Positions 54,394 through 64,000 of a DNA stretch of 64,000 bases are shown here, piece by piece. The position numbers and the translations under genes are program-made. Origin of the DNA: Schizophyllum amplum (Eukaryota; Basidiomycota; Agaricomycetes; Agaricales; Schizophyllaceae); contig VDMD01000042.1 in NCBI GenBank assembly GCA_007026445.1, positions 62,001 to 126,000 on the forward strand, read 5' to 3'. Position 1 is the stretch's first letter. The number at the start of each line of letters is the position of its first letter. Under the pieces are notes generated by a model that was not told the DNA's origin, ran no database searches, and worked only from the letters and a program-made list of their open reading frames with translations.

Positions 54394-56930
54394 TCAAGAC
54401 TTTTGAATTTTTGAGAGGTTGTTTTGAATTTTTACGGACCACTTCTTCAAAGTTCAAGTGAAAATTGAATCAGACGAAGGACGTGCCCAGGACGTGCCCC
54501 CGGCGTCTGCGTGCGCTGGCGGCCCTCAGACGTGCCCTCAAATGATGACGTCCGTCGGCTGCACGACTGCCATCCTGCCGGTACCCTTCCCGGCCGTTGC
54601 GGCTCCTGGTGTGCTCTTGCGAGGCCCTCGAAAAGCTGAGCGCGTGGGACATGCTCTGGGCATCCTTTTGAGAAATTAAGAAGCTTGAAAAAATTCACGG
54701 CTGACTTTGAATTTTTCGCTTGCTATCTTTCAAAGTTCAACTGAACTTTGAGCTGTTAAAACTGCATCATATAGCCTCTAGTGTGCAAGACTTTTCCATT
54801 TTTGAGTTCTATTTACAGATGTTCGCTGGAAAGTGAAACGGACAAGAACGTACTCGAGAAACTGGAAGTTCGTGGGCGTACCATTTGTTCACATCAGCGT
54901 CCGTTTCGTCGGAGTCTGGTCAGATTCGGTCGCATCACGCTCGACCTGGTCACAGCTTGTTTTCACTGGGGGTCAGCCCAGTCCGCGTTACACTTTGTCC
55001 ATGTGTTCGCCGGAAAGACAAATGGTTCGTGAGCAAAACGAACTGCGATCGACCGTGGGAACAAATTAATGACGTGGCGTCGATCGCTCCATTGTTCTCT
55101 CTTTGGTCTCTTGTCACCATGTTCGAGATGTCGAGTTTTGTTTAGGACATGATATCGTTGGGCCATCTATCTCAATTGAATCTCCAGTCCTGCACAGCCT
55201 TTCTTGCACGATTCGCCAGGCAGTCACAGTTCAGTCGGTTGGCCCATCCGACTATCGCGGCGGTAGGATGCCGGGCCAACTGAAGTATGGCCTGTTCACC
55301 CCCGATCGAAGGGTATGGACTAACCTTACTGACAAGGAATTCCGGCGCCGGAGGTGAGTCCTTGCTCTAATCCTCGCAGGTGCAGCACATTCTCCACCGT
55401 TCTAGTCGGCGCTCGGCGGATGCCAAGCTGCGTCCTCGACGCGTCCCGTGAAACGCGCCCATCAGCGCCATCACTGCTTTCATCGTCGATGACTCGGCCA
55501 GTAACCTGTCTAGTGGCGCGTCGCTATTTTGCGCTCCCCGAATCGACACGCTCGCTGTCTCGCGCGCCCCGAACCTGCGATATTGACCTTCCGAGCGAGT
55601 CCGTCATGATCATACTGGATTCTGCGCTGACTTCCAACAGGTTATGCTCGCGGACATACGGTACAGGGCGCTGCGTGCTTGTTGAGAGGGCTGGCAGGTC
55701 CATCACTGGCAGCGCTTGACTGTTCAGAATACCACCGAGTATAGGCAACCCGGCGAAAGGACCGCACTCAACGGACCCCATCACAACCTTGGGTCCACCG
55801 ATCTCTGCGCGCGCGGTGGACCCCATGACTGCAGACTCGGACGCGCTGGGATGGGCGCAGATTGAGGTGCGTTGCGGGGCGCCCTGTCTTTCTATGGTCG
55901 TAGCTCATACTCGTCTCCCAGCCGTTCTCTCGCAACGGTCCGCTCGCGAGTCGAAGACATCCATGTCGCATGTTCCACATCCCAAAGCCCCGTCTTCTCC
56001 GCGCCTACTCCTCACCCTTCCTCATTCCGACTACTGCTCATTTTGCCTCACCGCGCTCACTTCTGATCCTTTTCTGCACATATACAACCCGGCGAACGCC
56101 CAATCCACCACGAATCCCGTAACTCTATCACCTCTGTAATACCATCTGTCAGACCACTAAACCCTCTATTCAAGAGCCCTCACTGCCGTATTCAAGGGCC
56201 CTTACTGCTCCATTCGAGCGTCCTTATGACTCTATTTAGGCGCCCTGATCCCATCGCCTCCTCAAAGGCACCACTGCGTCGGCCCATCTACTTGGCAAAT
56301 AACAGTTCCACGCTCTTCGCGGTGCCCCGCGCGCGGCAGAAGATAGAGGCGAATGGGGAGTACTTACGAGGGGACGAAGGTGAGTGCGACAGGGCATTGA
56401 TATGAGCGTCGAGGATGCTCAGGGCTGTACGCCCGCTGCGCCGCGCCGGCGAGAGAAAGGCGGGGGTGAAGGACTCACGAATGATCTCTGTAGGCGCAGA
56501 TCAGCAATATCAATGGGCGTCGTTCCTCATCATCCAAGCGTTGCATGGCTCTATTGACTTCCATCCTCAGTACCACCGACCCGCGGACGACGGAGGCAGG
56601 AGGGCATGACGCGATGGTACAATGGACTGGTAAGTGTGATACATTATCGGCATGAGTGCGATGGACTAATGAAAACAGCGGCGCTTTGAGCACGATGAAG
56701 CATCGCTTTAGGCAGGATGGACATCTGCACGCCGAGAGCAACAGATCATCGGCACCAGAATAGAGCCATCTATTGCTTCGTCAGCAGGGGAGGTAGATAT
56801 AAGAGAGGTACCTGCTCTTGCGCGCCGCCCCTTACCCATTCATCTGCCTACCTTCCATCCACCTAAGATCAGCTCCCGCTCAACTGATCCACGCACCCTA
56901 CACACACACTACATACCCACTAACCCCACC
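54394..56930. other. Intergenic, no gene recognised
   Basis: No domain or splice-consistent gene found. It is probably degraded mobile or regulatory DNA; the last 150 bp are the promoter of the next gene. Confidence 0.3.
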
Positions 56931-58091
56931 ATGCATATTATCCTCTCCGGCGCCACGGGCACCATCGGGCTCCCCGTGCTCCGCCTACTGCTCTCCGACC
57001 CCACCGTGACGCGCGTGACGGCGCTGACGAGAAGGGCCTTTGAGGCGCCCACGGAGGAGGGCGGTGATCTAGTCGTGGAGGGGAGGGCGATGCGCGGAGA
57101 GGAGGAGGCAGGTGAGCAAGCTGCGACAGAGTTCGGAGGAAGGCTAGTAGCGTGCTGATGCTCGGTAGGCGCGGCAAAAGAATTGAATGGAGCGATGACC
57201 AAGGACGCGAACGGCACCATGACGAAGAAAGCGAACGGCGCAACAAACAGCCATCACCCATCCAAATCCACTTACGATCCCTCCAAGCTCGACGTCATCG
57301 TCCACACCGACTACGCCAGCTATCCGGCGGAGCTGCTAGCCCAACTGCGCGGCGCGCGCGCTGCGATCTGGGCACAGGGAATCAGTCAGACAGAGGTGCC
57401 AAAGGAGTGAGTTTTCGGTGCTGCGGATGGTCCCCCTCCTGCCCCTACCCTTCATCAACGCTAACATCGCCCCAGCGAATATATTCGTATTACCGTCGAT
57501 TACCCGCTCGCGGCCGCGCGGGCCTTTGCCGGCCTAGCGGGGGATGCAGAACCATTCACCTTCGTCTACGTATCCGGCCAGCTGTACGTTTCCTGCCTTA
57601 CCTCTCTGACTTATCGTCGACTCACCTTCCACAACAGCGCCATGACCTCCGAGCTCACGCCGGTCTACTTCGGGCGCATCAAGGGCCGCGCGGAGAGGCT
57701 GCTCACGGAGCTCGCCGCTTCTTCCACACCTCCGCTAACTTCAACTTCGCCCGCGCCTTCCACCTCCATTGCGCCCCTCCGTGTCCTCCACGTCCGTCCC
57801 GGCATCGTTGAGGTTCCTCGTCGGCACCGCCCCGCCGCGCCTGGCGTGCGAAACGCCGAGCGCACGCTCAGCCCGATCTTCCGTTTCTTTGCGCCGGGAT
57901 TGCTGAGCCCTGTAGGGATGGTGGCAGAGGTACTGGTCGATTTGGCTATCAGGACAGGGGCGGGAGGAGCGCCTGCGGGATACACAGAGAAGGAGAGGAG
58001 AGATCTAGCACCGGAAAACGGCCTGACCGTCACGAGTCCGCAGATCAAGCGATGGGCGGAGGTGAGGGAGGCGATTGGGGTGAGGACGTGA
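56931..58091 (+). CDS. NAD(P)-binding Rossmann-fold protein, HTATIP2-like
   Basis: An atypical SDR of the HTATIP2/epimerase-like group. The start at 56931 gives MHIILSGATGTIGLPVLRLL with the GATGTIG dinucleotide motif. After intron 1 (near 57112-57169) comes a linker with short repeats (NGAMTKDANGTMTKKANGAT). Then DVIVHTDYASYPAELLAQLR, GARAAIWAQGISQTEVPKDE, a TVDYPLAAARAFAGLAGD helix, FTFVYVSGQL, MTSELTPVYFGRIKGRAERL, VLHVRPGIVEVP and the end EVREAIGVRT. Introns at about 57409-57475 and 57585-57637 keep phase. In the active-site helix the residue four before the Lys is Phe, as I recall for several fungal homologues, so activity is uncertain. The TKxANG repeat linker is unusual. Confidence 0.8.
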
Positions 58092-58462
58092 GGGCTCAGT
58101 CACAATGCCTGGGCGCAGTGCTATCGCGGACGGTTCGTGCTGTGACCGAGCACGAATGTTGTAGCGCACGAGTATGCCCCACGGCTCACTGGTCTGTACA
58201 GCTCGCGGCAGTGCGTTGCCATGTCACTACGCATAAGTAATGCAACGGCAAAGAAGGTGTTCTCCTGCCTGAACTGGATGCAGGTACACGTGCCATCCAC
58301 GTGATCAGATCAATTGCGTAACTCAGAGTCAAACTTCAATTTTCTCCGCATCCTGCGCTTTCATCTGGCTTCTATACCTGTCTTCTTCTCGTTCCACTCC
58401 CCTAGGAAGATGGCGCCACAGTATCCAACAAGGTCGATCGCAGAAAAATGTGTGATCACGGA
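58092..58462. other. Intergenic
   Basis: No feature recognised. Confidence 0.3.
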
Positions 58463-58590
58463 CACGTGTTGTACAATAATGGACGCGTCCGCGGTCCATT
58501 GTTCGCCTTTCAGGGGTAACACGTGGACCAGGCCGGCCACGGCTAACATATAAAGGGCTGCATGCCATTGTTGGCCCCGCTTTTCTCTTG
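58463..58590 (+). promoter_or_regulatory. Conserved promoter of F-box family 2 (P2)
   Basis: CACGTGTTGTACAATAATGG, GGTCCATTGTTCGCC, AACACGTGGACCAGGCCGGC, CGGCTAACATATAAAGGGC and GCCATTGTTGGCC in the order seen before P1 and P3. Confidence 0.55.
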
Positions 58591-58646
58591 CTCTTGACCC
58601 TCACGTCATCCTCCCTTGTGCTGCTTGAGTTCCACACACTCCCCTA

Positions 58647-60772
58647 ATGTCTGCCGCCAGTCGCCTCTTCGCCGTGTACGAGCTCATCTACACGATCTGC
58701 AAGCACGTCCAGATCCCGGAGGAAGACGACGAGTATTGGTTTGTGAAGCCGGCCCTTCCCTCCCTCGCCCGCGTCTCCCGATTCGTAGGTTCCGTCGCGC
58801 TCGACGTGCTCTGGGAAAGGCAGGAAAGCCTCGCGCCTCTGTTCAAAGTCCTGCCATGCCTTCTTCGTCGGCGCGAGTTGCGAACAGCATGGGAAGCTTC
58901 AGATGAGGATCCTGACGAATTCCTAGACGAAACATACGAGGTGATTCTCTGGCTGTTGTATGCCACATCATAACTAACAGGGCGTCAGATACTCTCAATG
59001 AAAGCTGGCCGCGACGGAACAAGGACCATACCTCCCGACCAGTGGGAGAGGCTGCAGATGTATGCCCGGCGCATCAAGGTCCTGAAAGACGGAGGGCCGA
59101 TCGTCAGAGCAGACAGACATCACGTCTCTCTCAACTGGCATGTGATGGCAGCCGCGCTCTGCTGCTGCAACGGAGGTGTTCTGCTACCCAACGTCCATTC
59201 CCTGATGCTTGGAGAGCAGATGAAGGCGTTTCTCGATGCATGGCCCTGCTTTCTGCCCTACGTCTGCCGCAGACGGCTCGCAGATCACGTACGCCTCCAT
59301 AGTGAGGACGGCACCGAGCCATGCCGTGGTCGGCAACCTCTGTCGCCTCGACGCGCTCCAATCGTTCGCTACCATACCCGACCGCAACTTGGAGCCTCTT
59401 GCGGGATTGCGCGCGCACGCGGGCCCTGGGCTCGTGGAGCTGAATTCTCTAAAGTGGGGGTCGAGAGCGATCTCGAGCGCTGTGCTGCTGCGTCGGCGCC
59501 CAGCTTCCAAGGACTGAAGACATTGCGCATATCCGACCCCTTCATGCTTTCTTGCCCGACGATGATCCTACAAAACATGTCGACGGAGCCGCTGAAGCTG
59601 CGGGAGCTGTCCATCACAGGCTGGAGATTTGTCGAGTCAAACCCGCCAAAGCCCTCAAGCTATACCGCGCCATTCGCGACGCATGCGACGCTGCCACGCT
59701 CACTCATCTCACCGTGTTGACGCATATACGGCAAAGAAATCATGAAGAACCGCGCATGGTCGCGCGCGAGTTCTTTGCCGACCTTTTTGCGTTTCCGAAT
59801 ATTACGCACGTCGAGATCACCTTCGCGTGCGAGAACGCCGATGTCGATGGCGCTTTGGACGCGGCGACGAAGGCGTGGCCGCGGCTCGAAGTGCTGCGAT
59901 TCGGCAACAGGCTCGACAGGACCTACGATCCGTGCTTAGCCGCATACGAGCCAACATACGAAGGGGCCTCCCTTGCAAGTCTGGCTTGTTTGGCGCAACG
60001 ATGCCCTCGACTATCGTCGCTTGCCCTCGAGCTCGACACATCGACGATCCCCCCTCCCATCGCGCCTGTGGTGACGCTCGAGCGAAAGATCACTATGGAA
60101 ATCGGCTTCAGCTATTCACGATACGACACCCATGCCGTCGGTTTGTTCTTGGCAAGCGTGTTTCCGTGGCCGACGCTGGTGATCGAGGATGTCCACGGTG
60201 ATGCGCGCGTGGAGGCGATCAATCTTGCAATAGAGTCCACGAAGCCTGCGCCGACGAAATCCTTGACGACGAAGCAGGCCCACAGGAGAGCCAAACGCGT
60301 GCCCGTGTCGCCGGAGGTCCGAGACAAGCTCACGGCGAGACATCAGCTGCTACCGCGAAATTGTCCGAGTCTGCCTCTGCGACAGCCCCCGAATCTGCCC
60401 CACGCACACTCGCTTCCTCTGGCGAGATGCTCGAGCCCATCCAAACACGCCTGTAGCCACCGCAGTCGAGCCTGTGGTCGCCGCCGAGCCGCCGAAGACG
60501 CGCGCGAGCAAGCGCAAACGAGGCGCAGACTCTCTCGTCGTTCAGGAAGACGCCCGCCCTGCGAAGACGCGCAAGATCCCCACGAAGACTCGTAAGGCGC
60601 TCGCGAAGACGCCAGGCTATCGAGGCTGACAAGCCCCCTGCACGGACTCGCGCGGCACCGGAAGGCTCAAAACACCAGAGAGGTCAAGCGTACTACAGAG
60701 CCTACCCGGCGCTCTGAGCGCCTGAGGGCCAAGGCGTCGAAGGCTCAGAACGGTCAGGGCGACAGGGATTAG
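58647..60772 (+). pseudogene. F-box family 2 pseudogene (P2)
   Basis: Starts MSAASRLFAVYELIYTICKH with an intact first exon, and the phase 0 intron sits at the same place as in P1 and P3. In exon 2 the frame leaves the family after MKAFLDAWPC: the homologous text TYASIVRTAPSHAVVGNLCR is in another frame. It returns near 59445 at EFSKVGVESDLERC and leaves again near 59633 after ITGWRF, while KALKLYRAIRDACDAATLTH continues in a different frame up to about 60340. The C-terminal frame then breaks after KLTARHQ. The decayed homologue of the P1 tail ends at 60772. Three or four indels without large deletion suggest relatively recent decay. Confidence 0.8.
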
Positions 60773-61269
60773 GGCCGCTATGGGACGATACTACTATATG
60801 GTTCACTAGCTGCACCACACATCTTTCTTTGGCTTTCATAGGTACAATAATCCAGTGCCGTCTATTATGACTCACTGTATCTATCCTCGACTGTTTCCGT
60901 CTTTCTTACTATTGCGTGCACCAACTCTCCGCGCCCGCCAACTTGGCGAAGCAAACCATCTCTTAGCTCTGCAGGCGCGCTCAAGGAAGGCCAGGGGAGC
61001 GTGAATCCGAACTCAACCACAGCCCGCCGAAGTTCAACGTGGGCCACGTCACCTTTCTACTCGTGATAGTCACGTGTGTCGATCAATTTTGTATGTAATC
61101 TAGATTCTCTCTTCGTTCGTGCATACACCCTTCATCTAGCTTGTGGCTCTTTTATCTTCGTTCTCTTCTTTGAATTGTGCTCAGAATATCAAGGATGATG
61201 TCACGACAGTAACCGGCCGCGGTGCGTCAGAGCAGCCGCACAGACCTGTGGGATTGGCAGTGATCACCG
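60773..61269. other. Intergenic between P2 and P3
   Basis: No feature recognised beyond the 3' flank, which is similar to the flank after P3 (GGGCCGCTATGG...GTACTACT...GTCTATTAT). Confidence 0.35.
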
Positions 61270-61395
61270 ACTCCACGTGTTGTTCAATCATCGACGCGTC
61301 CATTGTTCGCCTAGCAGGGGAACCACGTGGATTAGGTCGGCCTCGGGTAACATATGAACGGCTGCATCCCATTATTGGCCCAACTTTCCTTTTGC
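61270..61395 (+). promoter_or_regulatory. Conserved promoter of F-box family 2 (P3)
   Basis: CACGTGTTGTTCAATCATCG, GTCCATTGTTCGCC, ACCACGTGGATTAGGTCGGC, TCGGGTAACATATGAACGG and CCCATTATTGGCC. Confidence 0.55.
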
Positions 61396-61452
61396 TCCTG
61401 ACCATCACGCGGTACCTCCCTTCTGTTCGTGGCCAGCACACTTTCCCCCGAC

Positions 61453-63408
61453 ATGTCTGCCGCCAGTCGCCTCTTCGCCGTGTACGAGCTCGCTCACGCG
61501 ATCTGCAAGCAAGTTCAAATCCAGGATGCGGAGGACGACGAATACCCTTGGTATCGCAAAAAGCCTGCCCTTCTCTCCCTCACCCGCGTTGCCCAATTCG
61601 TGAGCTCCGTCGCGCTCGACGTGCTCTGGGAAAGACAGGAAAGCCTCGCGCCTCTGTTCAGGATCTTGCCATGCCTGCTTCGTCAGAAAGAGGTCCGAAC
61701 GGCTTGGGAAGCTTTGGAAGAAGATCCGGAGATCTTCCCACACGAAAGATACGAAGTGAGTTTCTTGCTCTCATACGCGATGCCATAGCTGACCAAGCGT
61801 CAGATACTTGCAATGGAAACCGCCTCCGACGCAACAGTCACCATACCTCCCGAGCAGTGGGGGAGGCTGCAGCTGTATGCCCGGCGCATCAAAATCCTTG
61901 AAGACGGGCCGATCGCCAGTCGCAACCGACCTTACGTCGCTCTCAGCTGGAACGTGATGGCCGCTGTGCATCGCTGCTCCGCTGGCGGCGTTCTGCTGCC
62001 CAACGTTCGTTCCCTGATGCTTGGAAAGCGAATGAAGGCGTTCCTCGACAACATGACCCTTCGTTTCTGCTCTACATCCGCCAAAGATGGCCCGCAGATC
62101 ACGTACGCCTCCGTAGTGAAGGCAGCACCGAAACATGCACTGGTCGGCCACCTCTGTCGCCTCGATGCGCTTCAGGCGTTCGCTATCATACCCGACAGCG
62201 ATCTGGAGCCTCTTGCAGGATTGCGTACGCATGCGGGCCCGGGGCTCGTCGAGCTGGAATTCTCTAAAGTGGGAGTCGAGAGCGAGCTCGAGCGCTGTGC
62301 TGCCGCGTCGGCGCCCGGCTTCCCCGGACTGAAGATACTGCGCATACCCGACCCGCACGATCTCCCTTGCGCGACGAAGATTCTTGAGAACATGTCGACG
62401 AAGCCGCTGAAGCTGCGAGAGCTGTCCATTACAGGCTGGCGATTCGACCACGCGAAGGCCGCTGTAGCTAGGAAGCTATACCGCACCATTCGCAACGCAT
62501 GTGACGCCGCCATGCTCACTCACCTCGCCGTGGTGACGCATCTGTGGCATGGATATCGTGAAAAACCAAGCATGGTCGCGCGCGATTTCTTTGCCGATCT
62601 TTTCGCATTTCCGAATATTACGCACGCCGAGATCACCTTCGCGTGCGAGAACGCGGATGTTGACGGTGCTTTGGACGCGGCGACGGTGGCGTGGCCGCGG
62701 CTCGAAATGCTGCGTCTCGCTAACAGGGGCGACATGGTTGAAAATCCGAGCTATGAGCCGACATACGAGATGAGCTCCCTTGCAAGTCTGATTTGTTTGG
62801 CGCAACGATGCCCTCGACTGTCGTCGCTTGCCCTCGAGCTCGACACATCGACGATCCCCCCTCCTATAGCGCCTGTGGAGACGCTTGAGCGGAAGATCAC
62901 TATGGAAATCGGCTTCAGCTATTCGCTATATGACACTTATGCCGTCGGTTTGTTCTTGGCAAGCGTGTTTCCGTGGCCGACGCTGGTGATCGAGGATACC
63001 TACGGTGATGCGCGTGTGGAGGCGATCAATCTTGCGATAGAGTCCACAAAGCCTGCACCGACCAATCCCTTGACGACGAAGCAGGCCCACAGGAGAGCCA
63101 AACGCATACCCGCGTCGGCGGAGGTCCGAAAGAAGCTCACGGCGAGACATCAGACGGCCATAGCCAATGCGTCAGAGTCTGCCCCACGCACCCTCGCTTC
63201 CTCTGGCGAGATGTTCGAACCCATCGCAGACATGCCTGTGGCCATCGCAGTCGAGCCTGTAGTCGCCGCCGAGTCGTCGAAGGCGCGCACGAGCAAGCGT
63301 AAACGAGGCGCAGACTCTCTCGTCGCTCAGGAAGACGCCCGCCCTGCGAAGACGCGCAAGACCCCCTCAAAGACACGTAACACTCCGCAAAACACGCGAG
63401 GCAGTTGA
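61453..63408 (+). CDS. F-box-like protein, family 2 (P3)
   Basis: Two exons (61453-61755 and 61804-63408; 48-nt intron, phase 0) encode 635 residues. The start MSAASRLFAVYELAHAICKQ is shared with P1 and P2. F-box-like region LTRVAQFVSSVALDVLWERQ with ESLAPLFRILP, then LRR-like blocks (EQWGRLQLYARRIKILEDGP, GLRTHAGPGLVELEFSKVGV, KPLKLRELSITGWRF, PSMVARDFFADLFAFPNITH, FSYSLYDTYAVGLFLASVFP). The tail has single copies of the units expanded in P1 (VAIAVEPVVAAESS, SLVAQEDARPAKTR). It stops at 63408 (NTRGS), but one base out of frame the family tail continues (EADKPPARTRAATGRLKNTR, TTTEPTRRSERLRAKASK) to 63562. Thus the last 50 residues may have been lost to a one-base shift. Confidence 0.78.
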
Positions 63409-63686
63409 AGCTGACAAGCCCCCTGCACGGACTCGCGCGGCGACTGGAAGGCTCAAGAACACCAGAGAGGTCAAGCGTACTACGACAGAGCCTACCCGGC
63501 GCTCTGAGCGCCTGAGGGCCAAGGCGTCAAAGGCTCTGAACGGTCAGGGCGGCAGGGATTAGGGCCGCTATGGAACGGTACTACTGTACTATTCACTGGG
63601 TCGCACACACGCATTTCCTTTGACTTTCATAGGTAGTACAATCCAGCACCGTCTATTATATTGTATCTATCCTCAACTGTTTCCGT

Positions 63687-63891
63687 CTTCTCCCTGGTCT
63701 CTTGAGTTCATCCCTATCCTCTGAGGCCATAGATATGCATACTATCACGTATATAGCTTGATATGCAGCCGTTGGATAGGAAGAGATGCTCTACCTCGCC
63801 ACCTTCTCCCTGGTCCTTGAGTTCATCCCTATCCTCTGAGGCCATAGATATGCATACTATCCACGTATATAGCTTGATATGCAGCCGTTGG
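63687..63891. repeat. 89-bp direct duplication
   Basis: 63687-63775 and 63803-63891 are almost identical, starting CTTCTCCCTGGTC and ending GCAGCCGTTGG, separated by 27 bp. They differ by about two single-base indels (GGTCTCTTG versus GGTCCTTG; CTATCACG versus CTATCCACG). Confidence 0.8.
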
Positions 63892-64000
63892 GGAAACTAA
63901 GGTCACAAGGCAGGCACCACGACAGAGAGTCACGACCGGTCCACGCAGGTTTCGATACTGACATGTAGATTCTACAAGCTGGTTGTGATGTCTTCCATTC

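Overview
The window is nuclear DNA of a filamentous basidiomycete, most likely an agaricomycete (wood-decay or Polyporales type). This rests on GC-rich genes densely cut by introns of about 45-65 nt with GT(A/G)NG(T/C) donors, and on agaricomycete-typical families: F-box multigene families, a DUF6697-type protein, arylsulfotransferase-like secreted proteins, pseudokinase-like phosphotransferase fragments and a Tnp2-type DNA transposon. The species is not claimed.

Layout. 1-3 kb: the 3' end of a phosphotransferase-like gene, a lipase relic and a coiled-coil/DUF6697 protein. 3.4-23.2 kb: four paralogous secreted arylsulfotransferase-like genes (A and B on the minus strand, D intact on the plus strand, C on the plus strand with a frameshift). 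They surround a NAP1 histone chaperone and a short-chain dehydrogenase, with two short terminal-inverted-repeat elements nearby. A decayed F-box gene sits between A and B. 23.7-26.4 kb: a class 3 lipase that has lost its nucleophile serine, then a small protein built of LFGKP-type repeats. 26.7-33.1 kb: F-box family 1, with two intact divergent members, one pseudogene and a 3' relic. 33.3-39.4 kb: a region of 18-25 bp minisatellites and strand-asymmetric purine and pyrimidine tracts, carrying a four-helix membrane protein and an OPA3-like protein. 39.5-42.3 kb: F-box family 2 member P1 with a hugely expanded repeat tail. 43.4-44.7 kb: a BTB-like gene with an in-frame stop. 45.69-52.74 kb: an apparently complete 7.05-kb Tnp2/CACTA-like transposon with 26-bp perfect terminal repeats, a 3-bp target duplication and two convergent genes. 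52.7-56.9 kb: no confident gene. 56.9-58.1 kb: an HTATIP2-like Rossmann protein. 58.6-63.6 kb: F-box family 2 members P2 (pseudogene) and P3, then an 89-bp direct duplication.

The theme is gene-family birth and decay. Four families (arylsulfotransferase-like, lipase, F-box 1, F-box 2) each have at least one working-looking and one broken copy here. Three of them keep recognisable shared upstream blocks, so duplication units included the promoters. Housekeeping genes (NAP1, OPA3-like) are interspersed and intact. All gene models were read by hand; splice sites are inferred from reading-frame continuity and consensus signals.
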